Source: Nipponacmea schrenckii (lineage: Eukaryota > Mollusca > Gastropoda > Lottiidae). From it: 64,000 nucleotides of DNA. The DNA lies in assembly GCA_030562195.1 (NCBI GenBank), contig CM060200.1, positions 28,931,023 to 28,995,022 of the forward strand, in the 5' to 3' direction. Both the position numbers and the translations under genes were made by a program. A model generated the notes under the pieces. The model was not told where the DNA came from, ran no database searches, and worked only from the letters and a program-made list of their open reading frames with translations. Of this stretch, positions 44,383 to 57,100 are shown in pieces; the stretch's first letter is position 1, and each line of letters begins with the position of its first letter.

Positions 44383-46011
44383 TTAAAGATAGTCCTTTTG
44401 CCAGATTGGTTTATGAACAGATCTGCCACTTCGTCTTAGAGTATTATCTTGAACATTAGTAGTAAACTTTCTATTTGAAGTTAAACTAGTGTTAGACTTT
44501 TCACGAGGTATTTTACTAACTCTAGCTTTAGCAAGTCTTTCTTGATTCCACACTTTTCCATCATCAAGTTTATAAGCACTATCATTAGTCTTAGCCACTA
44601 TCTTCCTCGGGGTTGTAAAATCAAAGTCTCCTTTACAAACATGATTGGGTTTACGAACACGAACGCTGTCTCCTACATTCAAGTTTAAAAGTTTTGAGCA
44701 GCGTTTTAAATCAGTATACGACTTAGATTTTGATTGTTTATCAGCAATTCTGGTAGCAAGAGTTTGGGGATTATGCGTAGTAGATAAATCATGTAATTCA
44801 CTTATGTCAAGTCCAGTTCTCATTTTGCGTCCATGAAGCAATTCAGATGGTGATATACCAGTTGTAGCTTGAGGCGTGCATCGGTATATAGCTAAGAATT
44901 CTAGAATACTCTTCTTTACGTTTGTTGCACCATCGCGTTTAGCTGTTTGTAGGGCATCCTTTAAACTTCGATTAAAACGCTCCACAACTCCATTTGATTG
45001 CGGATGGTAAATAGCACTTACAGAATGTTTAATATTACGAGATCGAAGAAAGTTTTCAAATTCATGAGACACGAACTGTACTCCATTATCTGTAACAATT
45101 TCATCAGGGTATCCTTCTCGACTAAAAAGAGTCTCTAAAAATTTAATCACAGAGGCAGTTGTCACATCACCGGTTACAGCAATTTCGGGCCATTTACTGT
45201 AATAATCTATCAAAGTTATTGCAAAACGTGAAGCATGGGGTTGATTTTCATCAGGTCCAACAATGTCCATAGCAATTTTTTCCAAGGGTTTCGAAGGATA
45301 TGTGGTTGGTGTTAAAGGTGCAGTATGTGTTTTAGCAGTTTTATCACTTGTTTGGCAAGCGACACAATTAGAAATTAAACTTTCAACTTGATTGTCCATA
45401 TGTGACCACCAATAAAGTTCTCTTAAGCGTTGTTTAGTTCTTACAATCCCTTGATGACAAGCATGGGCAAGATTACACAGTTTAGGTGTTAAGGCTATGG
45501 GAACTACAACACGCGTACCTCGCATCAGAACATTTTTACAAACAGTAAGTTCATCTTTAAGTCTATAAAACTTCTTAAGATCAGGTGTCAAATCGGTATC
45601 TTTAGCAGGCCATTTTGATGTAGTGTACTGAATAACCTGTTGTAAAAGTTGATCCTTCTTTGTAAAAGCTTGAAGTTCATTCAAATTTGTTGACAAAGCA
45701 TCATCTTCATCAGATAATGCTAAAATGACTTCATCATCTATATCTTCATCTGTTGAATCCTGTAATGGTGAACGGCTAAGAAAGTCAGCAATTTTATTAC
45801 TTTCACCAGTAACAAAAACTATGTCGTAATCGAAATACAAAAGTTTTGCATTCCATCGAGCAATCCTCATGGATTGTCGTCCAATTCCTTTAGGAGAAAG
45901 CAAAGTTGCAAGAGCCTTATGATCTGTACGTAAGGTAAATCGACGACCCCAAAGGTAAGTGTACCAACGCTGGCAAGTCCAGACACATGCAAGAGCTTCG
46001 TTTTCACCCAC
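44383..46011 (-). pseudogene. Ty3-type pol: RNase H end and integrase
   Basis: A 542-codon open frame starts inside RNase H (TLRTDHKALATLL, ARWNAKLLYFDYDIVFV, ADFLSRSP). It continues through an HHCC zinc domain (HACHQGIVRTKQRL, CVACQ) and the integrase core: MDIVGP (first Asp), VTDNGVQFVSHEFENFL (second Asp) and HPQSNGVVERFNRSLKDAL (Glu), so the DDE triad is complete. A GPY/F-like basic tail follows (VGDSVRVRKPN, WNQERLAKARV) with no chromodomain. The frame break upstream at about 46011 separates it from RT, where ENEALACVW begins just after a stop. Confidence 0.9.
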
Positions 46012-47347
46012 GGCGTCGTTCAGCTGTGGTTAGGGTACGTGACGCACAAGTTACAATTCGCTCTTCACCATCAACAATTTGACTAAGAACACCACCTATT
46101 CCATAATCACTAGCATCACAAGTTACAATGGTAGGCAATTCAGGATCGTGGACAGTATTTTAATAAGTATCCAGCAAGACCAAGAAATGAATGCAATGCA
46201 GTACTATCTTGTGGTAAAGGGGCTTCTTGTAAAGCACGAGCTTTCTCAGGTAAAGGAGTCAAACCATTACCTGAAATAGTATGTCCTAGAAACTCAATTT
46301 CACGAACATCAAAAACACATTTGACATTTAATTTCAGTCCTACAGAATCCAATTTTGACAGTAAGGCATTAGATAAATATTCAGCATAAGTTTTACCATA
46401 AACGATTAAATCATCCAAGTAGCCTTGAATGCATTGAAGATGTGTCGTTAAAAGAAACATCATTTTTTGAAATGCAGATGGCGCAGATGCCATTCCAAAG
46501 TTAACAAGTGTATATCGGTACATACCGCAGTCAAAAGCAGTCAAATCTCTACTTTCTTGATAGGCACTAGCTAAGTCAATTTTAGCAAACCAGGACGCAC
46601 CCTTTAATTCGGAAAGAAGTTCTTCAATTTTAGGTAGAGGAAATTTCTCTATAACCATTTGATCATTGACTTTGCGCATGTCGGTGCATAACCGAATTTT
46701 TCCTGATTTTTTCCAAGCAACAGTAAGCGGAGAAATCCATGCACTTGAGTCTATGGCTTCTATGACGCCTTCTTCTTCAAGTCGACCCAGTTCTTTATCA
46801 ACGGCTGGACGTAAAGCAAATGGTAATCGACGTAAACGAGATTGTACAGGAGTAGCGTTTTCTTTCATTTTCACTTTAAGTTCATAACCTTTAACAGTAC
46901 CCAGGCCAGGTGTAAACATGTGACCAAACCTATCCAGTATATGAGCAGGTAAGTTGGTAGCAGGGTGTAAGTCTGGTGTAGAATCAGTAGGAATTTTGAT
47001 AGAATCAGCAGTAGGCATTTTAGTAGAATCAGCACTCGAACGACTAAGTGTAGTGTCGATTAAATTTATTAAAGATGAACCCTTCATATGCAAATCCAGG
47101 GCTTCGATTAAGTCCATTCCAATGAGTGAAGTACCATTTTGAACAACATGGATTATGCACGAAATCATTTTGTAAAACAACCTAGAATAGTAATTGTATC
47201 AGAAGAATATGATTTCAATCTTACGGCTGGGGGTTCAAGTGGAACAGCAGAGAAAAATTCCTTGTACAAGTCATTATTAGTGAGTGTGCGCGAACTGCCA
47301 GTATGTTTTAAAACACAAACTGAACCAAATTGTCCTTTTTTCCACAT
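46012..47347 (-). pseudogene. Ty3-type pol: protease and reverse transcriptase
   Basis: The protease begins after the Gag knuckles with KHTGSSRTL, where the catalytic D-T-G is expected: the Asp codon reads CAT (His). It continues with LKSYSSDTITILG, a frame shift near 47170, and TSLIGMDLIEAL. RT follows: WISPLTVAWKKSGKIRLCTD, FPLPKIEELLSEL, WFAKIDLASAYQ, FGMASAPSAFQKMM, GYLDDLIVYGKTYAEYL (YLDD catalytic box) and EFLGHTISGNGL. A gap after ASAYQ (next residues ESRDLTAF) suggests loss of about six residues, and the RT connection is truncated after LAGYLLKYC at 46140. The product cannot be functional as it stands. Confidence 0.85.
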
Positions 47348-48134
47348 TTGCGACAGGTTTCTTTAAACGCACGACAGTCTGAGCTATTAGCCAGATGTGA
47401 AAGGGATCCACAACGAAAACAATGTCGTTTTGTACTTGATGCAGCAGGTGTAGATGTAGGCGTATGTGTAGGCGCAGGTAGGCGCTTCTTAGAACTGTGT
47501 TGGTATCCCAATTTAGGTTTATGTTGTGTAATAGCATTTACATCTTGTGTACTTTTACCAGTGGCAGTGGTATTGGTATTATCAATAGTTTTAGCATCCA
47601 ATCTTGATTGTTCAATGTTTCTGGCATATTCAATTGTTTTGTCAAGAGTGAGATGAGATTTTCCAACCAGTTTTTCAACAATGCCACGAACTGAAGTCTT
47701 CTCAACAAATAGGTCTCGAATGGCTTCATCTTCATTTTGAAAATTGCAACCTTTTAATGAGAGTTGACGTAAGGCAAGGATATAATCACCAACATCTTCT
47801 CCAGGTAGTTGTTTACGTTTCCGGAAAGCAACTCTTGCAGCAATTTCATGAATTTTAGTAGTGTATTTCTCTGTAAGAAGAAGTCGAGCCTTCATAAATT
47901 GACTTGGCTCTGCAGCGATTTCGTCATTTTCACGAAGAGTGTAAAACACCCGTTGAGCTTCAGCACCTATGCAATGTAAAAGCAACGCTTTTTTCTAGAA
48001 CCAGAATACTTGAATCCACCAATGGCTTCAATGTAATTATCAAACATTCGAATCCACTCTTCCCAGATTAATGCAGGTTTACCCGGTGTAGGTAGGAAAG
48101 GAGGAGGAGCATTCATTGTCCAAGAAGTAGCCAT
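47308..48134 (-). pseudogene. Ty3-type gag, frameshifted
   Basis: The ATG at 48134 opens MATSWTMNAPPPFLPTPG and IWEEWIRMFDNYI; the frame breaks in an A-run at about 47990 and resumes as LLHCIGAEAQRVFYTLRE, RVAFRKRKQLPGEDVGDYIL and LRQLSLKGC. Two zinc knuckles close it: CFRCGSLSHLANSSDC and CRKCGKK. Gag coats the RNA inside virus-like particles. After the second knuckle the frame runs out, and the sequence passes at once into protease, so a segment may be deleted. The single-base shift could also be a sequencing error. Confidence 0.85.
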
Positions 48135-48285
48135 AATAAGATTCAAAAGTGTAATTGATGTAGAAGTTGATCGATGTAAGATTTCGAAACAACGAAGCAA
48201 GTACGCCTATATGAAATATAAGCACGAAAAAAGATTTTTCAGTTCACCTTCTTATGGATCTTGGCTAAACGTGCATTCTAAATCA

Positions 48286-48301
48286 GCATCCATCGTCGCC
48301 A
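48286..48301 (-). promoter_or_regulatory. Primer-binding site
   Basis: Two bases inside the 5' LTR, the minus strand reads TGGCGACGATGGATGC. The TGG start fits a tRNA 3' CCA end. The tRNA identity was not determined. Confidence 0.6.
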
Positions 48302-48303
48302 TA

Positions 48304-48506
48304 TGTTATATCGGGACTTACGATACATAATTGAATAGTATTTGGGCATGTATACTGGGAAGAAAGCATAATAAAAGACAGGTTCAAAATCAACGTGGTT
48401 TCTCTTCTAGGTCTACATGATAACAGCAAAGGGAGGTTACTCTAACTAGAGTTTACACAATCATGTATGCAAGGAACTACATGCCATGTAAATTGACTAT
48501 ACAACA
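48304..48506 (-). repeat. 5' LTR of the Ty3-type element (203 bp)
   Basis: It has the same borders as the other LTR. Differences include ACAGCAAAG versus ACAACAAAG and TGCAAGGAACTA versus TGGAAGGAATTA. It is followed by TAGCA (48507-48511). Confidence 0.9.
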
Positions 48507-48574
48507 TAGCAATTATTTATTATGTTTATTCAAGATGTTGTCTGTTTAAACATATCTTCTATTGATTGATAGCT

Positions 48575-49190
48575 AATATGGGGGATAATGATGGAAATCT
48601 GGAAATCACTTGTCACATCAACTATCTGGAACTTTTGACAGTTAAATTCGCTCTTAAGCCCTTCTTCGAAAACAATTCTTCTTAACTCAATGCATATCGG
48701 TGTTTTATCTGATAATGTAACCACAGTTGCATATATTAATGATATGGGTGGTATGAAATCATTAGAACTCGATTCATTGGCGGTTCAGATATGACCTGGT
48801 GTATCACTAGAAATATTTCTCTATCTGCTCAAGTTATTCCTTGATTAGAGAACGTTCGGGCCGACAAACTAAGTAGGCATTTTTCGTTTGCTGGCGAATG
48901 GTCTTTGAAGAAAGCTATATTTGCAAGAATTTGTAATCATTTTTTTCCAAACTAACGTAGATCTCTTCGCTACCCGATTAGACAAAAAATCGGATATTTC
49001 TTCTCTTGGTCCTTTGATTCTTACGCAAAATACGTAGACGCTTTTTCTGTTTCTTGGTCTCACTTCAAACCATACATTTTCCCACCATTCTTCCTGATTG
49101 GTCGCGTTTTGATGAAAGTTCTGGAGGATGAAGTCCTCAGAGCTATTATTGTAACCCCTATGTGGAAAACTTAACCTTGGTTTCCCACAG
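48575..49190 (+). pseudogene. DIRS-type retrotransposon fragment (RNase H region)
   Basis: Interrupted frames give HINYLELLTVKFALKPFFEN, then (shifted) DNVTTVAYINDMGG-like sequence around 48710-48750, SLSAQVIP, NVRADKLSRHFSFAGEWSLK, LFATRLDKKSDISSLGPL-like and SWSHFKPYIFPPFFLIGRVL, ending VTPMWKT. This order (ELLA-KFAL, SDN-T-VAYIN-GG, AD-LSR, FPPF-LI-R) is that of the RNase H and following domain in DIRS-like YR retroelements. No tyrosine recombinase or terminal repeat was found. It adjoins the right side of the Ty3-type element, which inserted 70 bp away. Confidence 0.65.
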
Positions 49191-49304
49191 GTGCGTGTGG
49201 ACAGGATAGGCTACCGGGAAAAAATCCCACCCCCCTCCTTATTTAAAAAAAAAAAAATTTATCAAACATTTTCGTCATTTGAGTTGTTTCAACTTGCAAA
49301 ATAT

Positions 49305-49388
49305 GAGATTTTTGCAAGTCGACTGATAATAGTGAAAATGTATTTTAATATACATTTTCACTATTACCAGTCGACTTGCAAAAATCTC
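49305..49388. repeat. 84-bp near-perfect hairpin
   Basis: Arms of 39 bp (49305-49343 and 49350-49388) differ at one position and enclose a 6-bp loop TTTAAT. The core contains TTTGCAAGTCGACTG and AATAGTGAAAATGTAT. It may be a MITE remnant or a hairpin RNA source; nothing here distinguishes these. Confidence 0.75.
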
Positions 49389-49763
49389 AAATAAAGTTTT
49401 AAGCACATGGTGTAAGGTCCCCATCAATATCTGCTTCATTTTCTGTATGAAATGATATAAGATGTATTTGATGTGTAACCAAGATGTATCATGGATGGTT
49501 TAATATAAAGATTCTAATTGTAAAAGGTTAGCAAAATTAAACAAAAATTCTAATACTTCTTTGAAAATCATAGATTAATAGATTAATGATCACACTGTTG
49601 ATTTGGAAAATTAGGGTTAGAAAATTTTACTTTGGCGTGGGTATAACATAGCATATTCAAAGAACGTCACAAATTACAACACACAAAGTTATTTTTGTGG
49701 TGACATCTTCAAAATATGTTCTAGGGGAGATAATGCTGCTAAACATAAACGTGATTAAATGGA

Positions 49764-50675
49764 CTCAGACCAGTAAAACATTTTATGCTAATGATTGTAT
49801 TTAGTCCGTTCTATTTTTAAAAATCCTCTTTCTCCCTTCCTTTGGGGGTATTTGCATGCCCATTTTTGACTAATTTTTGGTCTAGTTTTGAAATTTGATG
49901 TCTGAAATTGCATTGTCTTTAAGAATTTCTGAGATAATGAGAAATTTAATTGGCGGAAGATTATTTCTAAAAATAGTGGTTTTGTGTGCAGTGACAGTCA
50001 AGCGGATGTTGATAAAATGTAGTGGTTTACTTTCATTTTGTTTAGTTCAAAATTTTCATGGTCATGCTATATTAAAATTTTGTACAGAAACCAAGTATTG
50101 GCCAGGCTTTCATGTGACATACAGGAAAGCTTTCAACGAGATTTCTGGAAAAAGTTATGGAAGGTTGAATTTCGTGATTTAACATTGAAACAGATGGCAA
50201 ATGAATTGGCGGTCTGAGTCCAAATATTAAAACTGGGATTAGGACTTGGTCCATCAATTCATTTGCCATCTGTTTCAATGTTAAATCAAGAAATCCAACC
50301 TTCCATAACTTTTTCCAGTTATCTTGTTGAAAACTTTGCAACATGTCACATGAAAGCCTGGCCAATACTTGTTTTTTTTTTAAATTCAATGCATGACCAT
50401 AGATATTTTGAGTCAAAATGAAAGTAGGCCAATACATTTTATATGCAGTCGCTTGACTGTCCCTGCACATAAAACCACTATTTTTAGGAATAACCTTGCG
50501 CCTATAAATGGGTCAGTACCTTAGAAATTTTGAAAGAAAATGCAATTCCTGACAATTCCAAATCTAGACCGAAAATTTGTCAAACATGGGAATGCAAAAA
50601 AAAGCAAGGGGGAATAAGGATTGCTTAATATAGCTCGGATACAATCATTAGCATAAAATGGTTTTATAGTCTGAG
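49764..50675. repeat. 0.9-kb inverted duplication
   Basis: The left arm (from CAGACCAGTAAAACATTTTA at about 49768) and right arm (ending AAAATGGTTTTATAGTCTG) are reverse complements over roughly 440 bp each. They share, for example, CAGATGGCAAATGAATTG, AGCTTTCAACGAG/AACTTTGCAAC-type, TGACAGTCAAGCG and TTGCATGCCC-type words. The centre lies near 50225-50240 with GGTCTGAGTCC words. Identity looks around 85-90 percent. No protein family was recognised in frames on either strand. It lies 440 bp upstream of the kinase start codon. Confidence 0.75.
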
Positions 50676-51117
50676 TACGTTAAGGAGCATGTAGACGAGA
50701 ATTGTGGTCTATATCATACCCAGGAAATTTATTATTAATGATAAATAACAGATCCATCTAGACATTTTGTTTTCTATGTTTTGACACTCAAAATATACAT
50801 GAACTTACAGAATCCTCTTTCAAGGATGCGGAACGGGGATTGGTATTCATAAACAGTAGAAATTGTCTGTGGTCTGAGTCTAAATGACACCCAGCTATAT
50901 TATAAATTTATGTGGCATTTATGTTCTACATGTTGACCTGGTTAGCCCAGATTTTTAAGTCCCTTTCGACATCATTGTAGCGTAGCGTTCGTTTTAACTG
51001 TATTTCATAGACTAGGTAATTACCATTATATATTATAAATTTGTTAAACATTGAATTGTTTCGATAAATTGCTTATTACACGTGCTGTATGCAATAGTCT
51101 TTAATTGTAGGATAGAA

Positions 51118-54100
51118 ATGGAAGGATTGTTTATAAAACCTAAATTAGAATTGATAGATGTAGAAAAATTTGTTTTTGAAATATATGGTTTAAAGTTAAT
51201 AGAAATGAAACCATTAGAGAGTTATGACGACACTAATGTCTATATTCATGTTGATCCCAATATCTATCAGAATACGTTTATAGACAAGATAAATATTAAT
51301 GGATACACATTAAAGATACTCAATTCACAGAATACTATAACTCAACCTATTGGTAAGTATATCTTGATGTGATGCAAATACTTTAACAATCTTTTATTTT
51401 TGTTATTACCTTGGCGTATTTCGCATATCAGTGTTAAATTCCGTGTTCACAAATTATTATCGTAAGAACTTTCTAGAAACTGACTCTGCTTTCCATCCTC
51501 GTCAACACATTTTTAAATTTGCGACTCATCTTGTGCCTAATGTTCATTATGAATATCATGAAAGGGATCAATAATTCAATTGACACTGCATTGTTAGGCT
51601 ACTCCTCGTATTTCAGATTTTAACGAAAATAGTTGAAAATATCTAACCAATTTATGGTAAGTCCATTTAGTTCCGTCATTCTGTAATTTTTAGAGCTGCA
51701 GCATAGAATAATGAGGAAAATAAATGATAGTGGTATAAACACAACTTTACCAATATTGAACATAAATGGAGAGGACTCATCAATACACTCATTACCAGCA
51801 TGTGGAGGTAGGAGTTGGTAGCATTTGAATCAGAGTTATGGTTTAGGATATCATCTTTACACTGTCAAGCTCGTGCGAACTAATTCCGTGACTACAGTAT
51901 CGTATAGCTACCTTTCTTGTATCACAGAGGTTGGTTAATGTTGAAATCAAACCTAAGCGCTGTACTTCAAAACTAAAGTGATACAAGAAACGCGGTTGTT
52001 ACATTGACGGCAAAATAAATGTCCTTAGTGTTTTTGTTCCGTAATAGAGTTATTTTAATGGAAGGGGCTTAGATGTTTAAATGGGCTGGAATCAAAAATG
52101 AATATTATCTAACATGAAATTTTTCGAAACCCGGAAGTGACGTATTGCATACTGTCGACGAAATTTGTTCGGAAGCTGTTGAGCTTATTTATGGACCGAT
52201 TACCTCGGGGTTTGACAAAATTTATTGACTGAAATTAACAAAATTGAAAATTTTTGAAAAAACAATTCTCATTCGGGCGCTTATTATCGGATCGATCTGA
52301 AACTTACAGGATATAGATAACAAATAAATATGTCTCATCAGAATTTTCAAACATTTGTGCGCGAACTTACAAAATTCTCACTATCACCTAGGGCAACCGA
52401 AGGTACAGTACAGATTATAATAATATATAATTTGAATCGCCTATATGAAAAAAAACACGCATGCGCTGTGTCATGAGAGATAAAAGTCCGCCTTTTACTA
52501 TCCATTTGTAGCTTATTATCATAGTGTATATCACCATTTTGTTACTTTATCCAAAATTTGTTAATAACAAAGTTGTGATTTTCGAATTTAAGATGTTTTA
52601 TTCCCGTTTGAAAATTTTATTCCTCGTGACGTTGACTTTTAATGACCTTTTAAATGTAGTATGTCCTTGACCTTAGCTGTCAATAGGTATGCTAATATAG
52701 CCAAGCACAGTGCTGTCCCTGGCGACTAGTTATTGTTATTATTAAGATATTAATATAGCGTAATATATTACAATTAAGTTAAACAGTAAAAATATAAATA
52801 TCTATATATATCAATATATAAAGTAAAGACTTTCTTAAACGAAAATGTCACCCACGTCCGTCCGTCCGTCTGACCACAATTGCTAGTAAACACTCTTGAA
52901 GGCACGATAGTTGACGGATTTTGATGACACTTGATATGAGTGTTTATGATCACGCAAGGATGAAGCCTATAGAAAATCAGCGAAATCGATGTTTTGTATC
53001 AGTTATTGCGTTCATTTTTTGGCTTGTAAACATTCTTGACCGATTTCGACAAAACTTGTTGAAATTGTTTAATATCATCCAAGGATGAACCCTATTGAAA
53101 AATAAAAAATATCGAAATATATTTAACATATTGCCCTTGTTCTTTAAAATGCCTTCGATTTTTGCCATTTTCTCACTCTACAGTATATAAATATGAGTAT
53201 ATATTCATCAGTGAACCTTACCTGTTTTTTTCAATGATTAAATGCATCTTTATGGATAATTACTTAATTTTGTTATATTCAGTTTTCTGTGTTATTAATG
53301 CCGGCAGATATATTTACTGATGATGATGAATAAAGCTCTTATTGGTCAAGTTTATTTTCAAATTTTAGATATCATCCTAAGACCTATTATCACTTTTCCT
53401 TTCCGCTTCATTTAAGGTGGTAAAGACAATTTTATGGTACGATTATTTAACTTTATACCAGGGATACCATACAAGTCAATCAATGTCACTCCAGCATTGG
53501 CTTATGAGGTCGGCTGTTTGGCAGGAAAAATTGATCAGTCATTGAAGGTATGTTATTTGAAAATATCCATTTAAAAATATTTACATTTCTACTTTCACTC
53601 CCTTCAATGAACTAATTACGCAAACTGACGTTCATTTTCCAATAGCTGTAGTTTGTCACGTGATACTATGGTACGTGATTGACGTCGTCAAGGCACCACA
53701 TAAGGACACAATCTAAGATTTGTGGCAAATTCAAGGAAACCGATCATAAAAAAGTGAAAATTGCGTTAATAAAAATATCTGAACGTAAATATATAATTAA
53801 ACGTTGGTCTCACTAGCATTATTGGTGTGTAAACGAAGTTGATCACGCCACAAACATACATAGGGTCTAAATGACTTTGTCATTTACTCAGTTTGTCATG
53901 TGATCAACTACGTTTAGGCTACACACCAATAATGCTAGTAAGACCAACATTTAATCCTTAAAAACATACATAAAGTGAGATATGGGAGCTATCGGGGATG
54001 TGTTTCGAGTTATTTATCAAACTAATCAAATGGTTATTTTTAAGGCGCTGTATTTGGTTGAAAAAAGGATCCAAATCAGATTGTAGTAGGCCTATTTCTT

Positions 54101-57100
54101 AAAATCATTTCTACGGTAGAAGTGACAAATCCAATAAAATTTAAGTATTTTTACTATTTAATAAAATCTCCTACTAGTATCTTATATACTGTTTTTTAAT
54201 TTTAGTCTTTGTAGATTGTAATGTAGACCGTAGTCTTTATAGAACGTAGAAGCGCATCACCGCTGGATGTATATATTGGATCGTATCGATAGGATTGTGT
54301 TCTTTGAAACTGCACTGCTGGGTCGTATCAGTCTGGTTGTAATAACAACTTTTTGACAAATGGCCAATGGCTTTCACTTTATAAATTCTAATTAACATTT
54401 ATAACATTGTATATCTGAATCGTAAAAGAAAAAATCCCATTCGTCAGGAGAAAAAACACGGAGTTATCTTTTCTTGGGGTGGTTTCCTTCAGAAATACGA
54501 AAGATAATTATATGCATAAAATGCCACCTGGTCTTATTTTTTCCGTATTATTCAAGGTACAAATAGACGACTCCAAGATTATGATCCAGATAACACGATC
54601 CAGCAGAGAAGTTCCAATGATTACAATCAGACTGATACGATGTAGTGTAGAAGTTCCAAGGATTATAATCCGACTGATACGATCTTGTAGAAGAGTTCCA
54701 AAGACTAAAACTCGACTGCTACGATCCAGCGACGAAGCGCGATCTGCGTTATACAAAGACTACAGTCTACGCTATTTTCTAGAAAGTCTAAAATTGAAAA
54801 AAGTAAATGAAATGAGAGACATTATACATAAAAATACTTAAATTTTATGAGATTTATCACTTCTACCTTAGAAATGACCACGAGATTTTGAGAATTCTTA
54901 CAATCCGATTTGTAACCTTTTTTGAACCTACTATTAAGTTATACTATAAGAGTCTCGTTCACCATCCGTCTGAAAAATCCTAAATAAATCTGGATATATA
55001 CTTCTTACGGAAACTATGGCCGTTAGTGTACCTTGCAATGTTATGAATGCCTTCTTTTCACGAACCAAAATACTTTTTAAAAGATGTGAACTTGCCTGAG
55101 GTTAGGAACCTAGGATCTTACATAATATTGCTGGATATTTCAAGTTTTGCCTTGCTATCACTTTGCACTCATGGGGAGGTCGTTTATCCTAATCTCTTAT
55201 CGACAACAATATGCAGGTACGAACCAAACCAATATTATTAGCTATAAAAAATTCTCCAGGTTTGCACATTGGTGCTTACTGCATAATGGGGACATATAGC
55301 TACAAAACAAGTTGGTTGACGAATTACCTTAGGTGCAATATTTTAGTCTTCCAAAATAGCCATAGGTTATGTGTGTTTATGAGAGTTGTGGGCAAATTTA
55401 AATGGTTCATTGCGATTAATAGCGATGTTATGGCACTGAATGTGTGTGCGGCGGGCTGAAAATTATGGAAGACAATCCCTGCCAAAATTAATCATTCTTA
55501 ATGAATTATTCGGTGCCAAACATTAGTACAGTAAAATCAACATTTGTACGCTCAATTTGACATTTGTTCGCTAAATCAATAATTTGTCATTCGAATACAG
55601 AATATTACTGAACAAATTAACGATCAAGCCGAACTAATAATGCCCACTTCATAACGCCGAATGAAGTTTACCGAACAAATGTTGAAAAACATTTCTCACA
55701 TTTCATGAGAACGATATCATTATGACGACAAGTGGCGCTGCTCAATTTGAGCTAGAGCCTCGTCCCTGTTTGTCTGGCCAATTTTTATTACCGGCCAGTG
55801 GCTGTGTACAAAGTAAAGAATCTTATTATGAATTCCAATTTTATGATAAAAAGCGAAGTTTTTAATCAAACTCTTGTTACTCTTTATTTATTGGAATGTG
55901 AGATTTTGAGATAAATATGGTGCCTATAATGTTTTGAAAAATGGCAAATTTTTGTATAGTCCACAGTGAAAGTGGGGGGGGGGGGCAGATATTTTGATGG
56001 AATTGGCAAAATCCCAACAACATGGTTTCTTCAGACGTGTGAATATATCTAAAATTCCAATATAATAGTATTTTCATGTCATGCCTAGTTACTGGCCAGT
56101 TAGAGATGAAAACTCTTCAAGGCCAATTTTCTGAAAAATGGCTAATTTTTTCCACGCTGATGGTGGTGGGGTATATTTTTTGTTAGAATTGGCAGAATCC
56201 TAACCACATGGTGCCTTCATACCTGTGAATAAATCAAAAATTCCAAAGAAATAATATTTTTATGCCAAACTTTGTTACTGGCCAGTCAGTGATGAAGACT
56301 CTTCATGGCCAATTTTCTGAAAAATGGCTAATTTTTTTAATATTCCACTCTGATGGTGGTGGGGTATATTTTGTGATGGAATTGGTAGAATCCCGACCTC
56401 ATGGTGCTTCAGACCTGTGAATATCCCAAAAATTCCAATATAATGGTATTTTCATGCCGAACTCAGTGACTGGCCAGTCAGTGATTAAAAACTCTTCATG
56501 GCCATTTTTTGAAGTTTTGAATAGTCCACGCTGATGGTGGTGGGGTATATTTTTTGTTGGAATTGGCAGAATCCTAACCATATGCTGCCTTCATACCTTT
56601 GAATATATCGAAAATTCCAATATAATGGTATTTTCATGCCAAGCTTAGTTACTGGCCAGTTGGCTATATACGACAGCTTCGCGAATTAAGGTTTCACATT
56701 TATTTTAATTGAGCTTTTATTATTGTGTGGTATTAGACAAGTCAATGGCCTCGATTGGTACTACTCCCCCTACCCCCACCTTAAAAATGGCACTAGGTTG
56801 CAGATGTTTGTCATTCAGAATATACAGAAGGAAGATGGAATGGCCTATAATGTATGGAATATGGCAGTCATACCCGATTTATTGTCATCTTTGCACTATA
56901 TTAATTCAGAAGAGGACAGAGATTTGTTGTCTACAGTTATTCAGATGTTCACTTCTAAGGTCCTGTCGAAGTATAATACATTGCCAAAAGGTAAATCTTT
57001 TGTTTAACAACAATGGTAGCGTTAATCCTTGATACACTGATACTTTCACACATCTCACTCATTCAAGACATCTCACTTCACGAGAAATAGGACCAGACTG

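Larger units (their letters stand above)
44078..48506 (-). mobile_element. Ty3-type LTR retrotransposon, complete ends, defective coding
   Basis: LTRs at 44078-44270 and 48304-48506 start with TG and end with CA; the element is flanked by TAGCA repeats. Read on the minus strand the order is 5' LTR, primer site, gag, protease, RT, RNase H, integrase, polypurine tract, 3' LTR. This order (integrase last) is that of Ty3/Metaviridae. The length of 4.4 kb is short, partly from internal deletions. The LTRs differ by about three substitutions and two indels, so insertion is recent, yet gag and pol contain several frame breaks. Mobilisation in trans is one explanation. No env frame is seen. Confidence 0.9.

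Noticed and set aside
49895..50470. Opposed open frames of 95 and 132 codons
   Set aside because: They are produced by the two arms of the inverted duplication and show no known domain.
54479..54841. 120-codon frame with a 14-residue rhythm
   Set aside because: The rhythm comes from a 42-bp minisatellite in an intronic element; both strands are open for the same reason.
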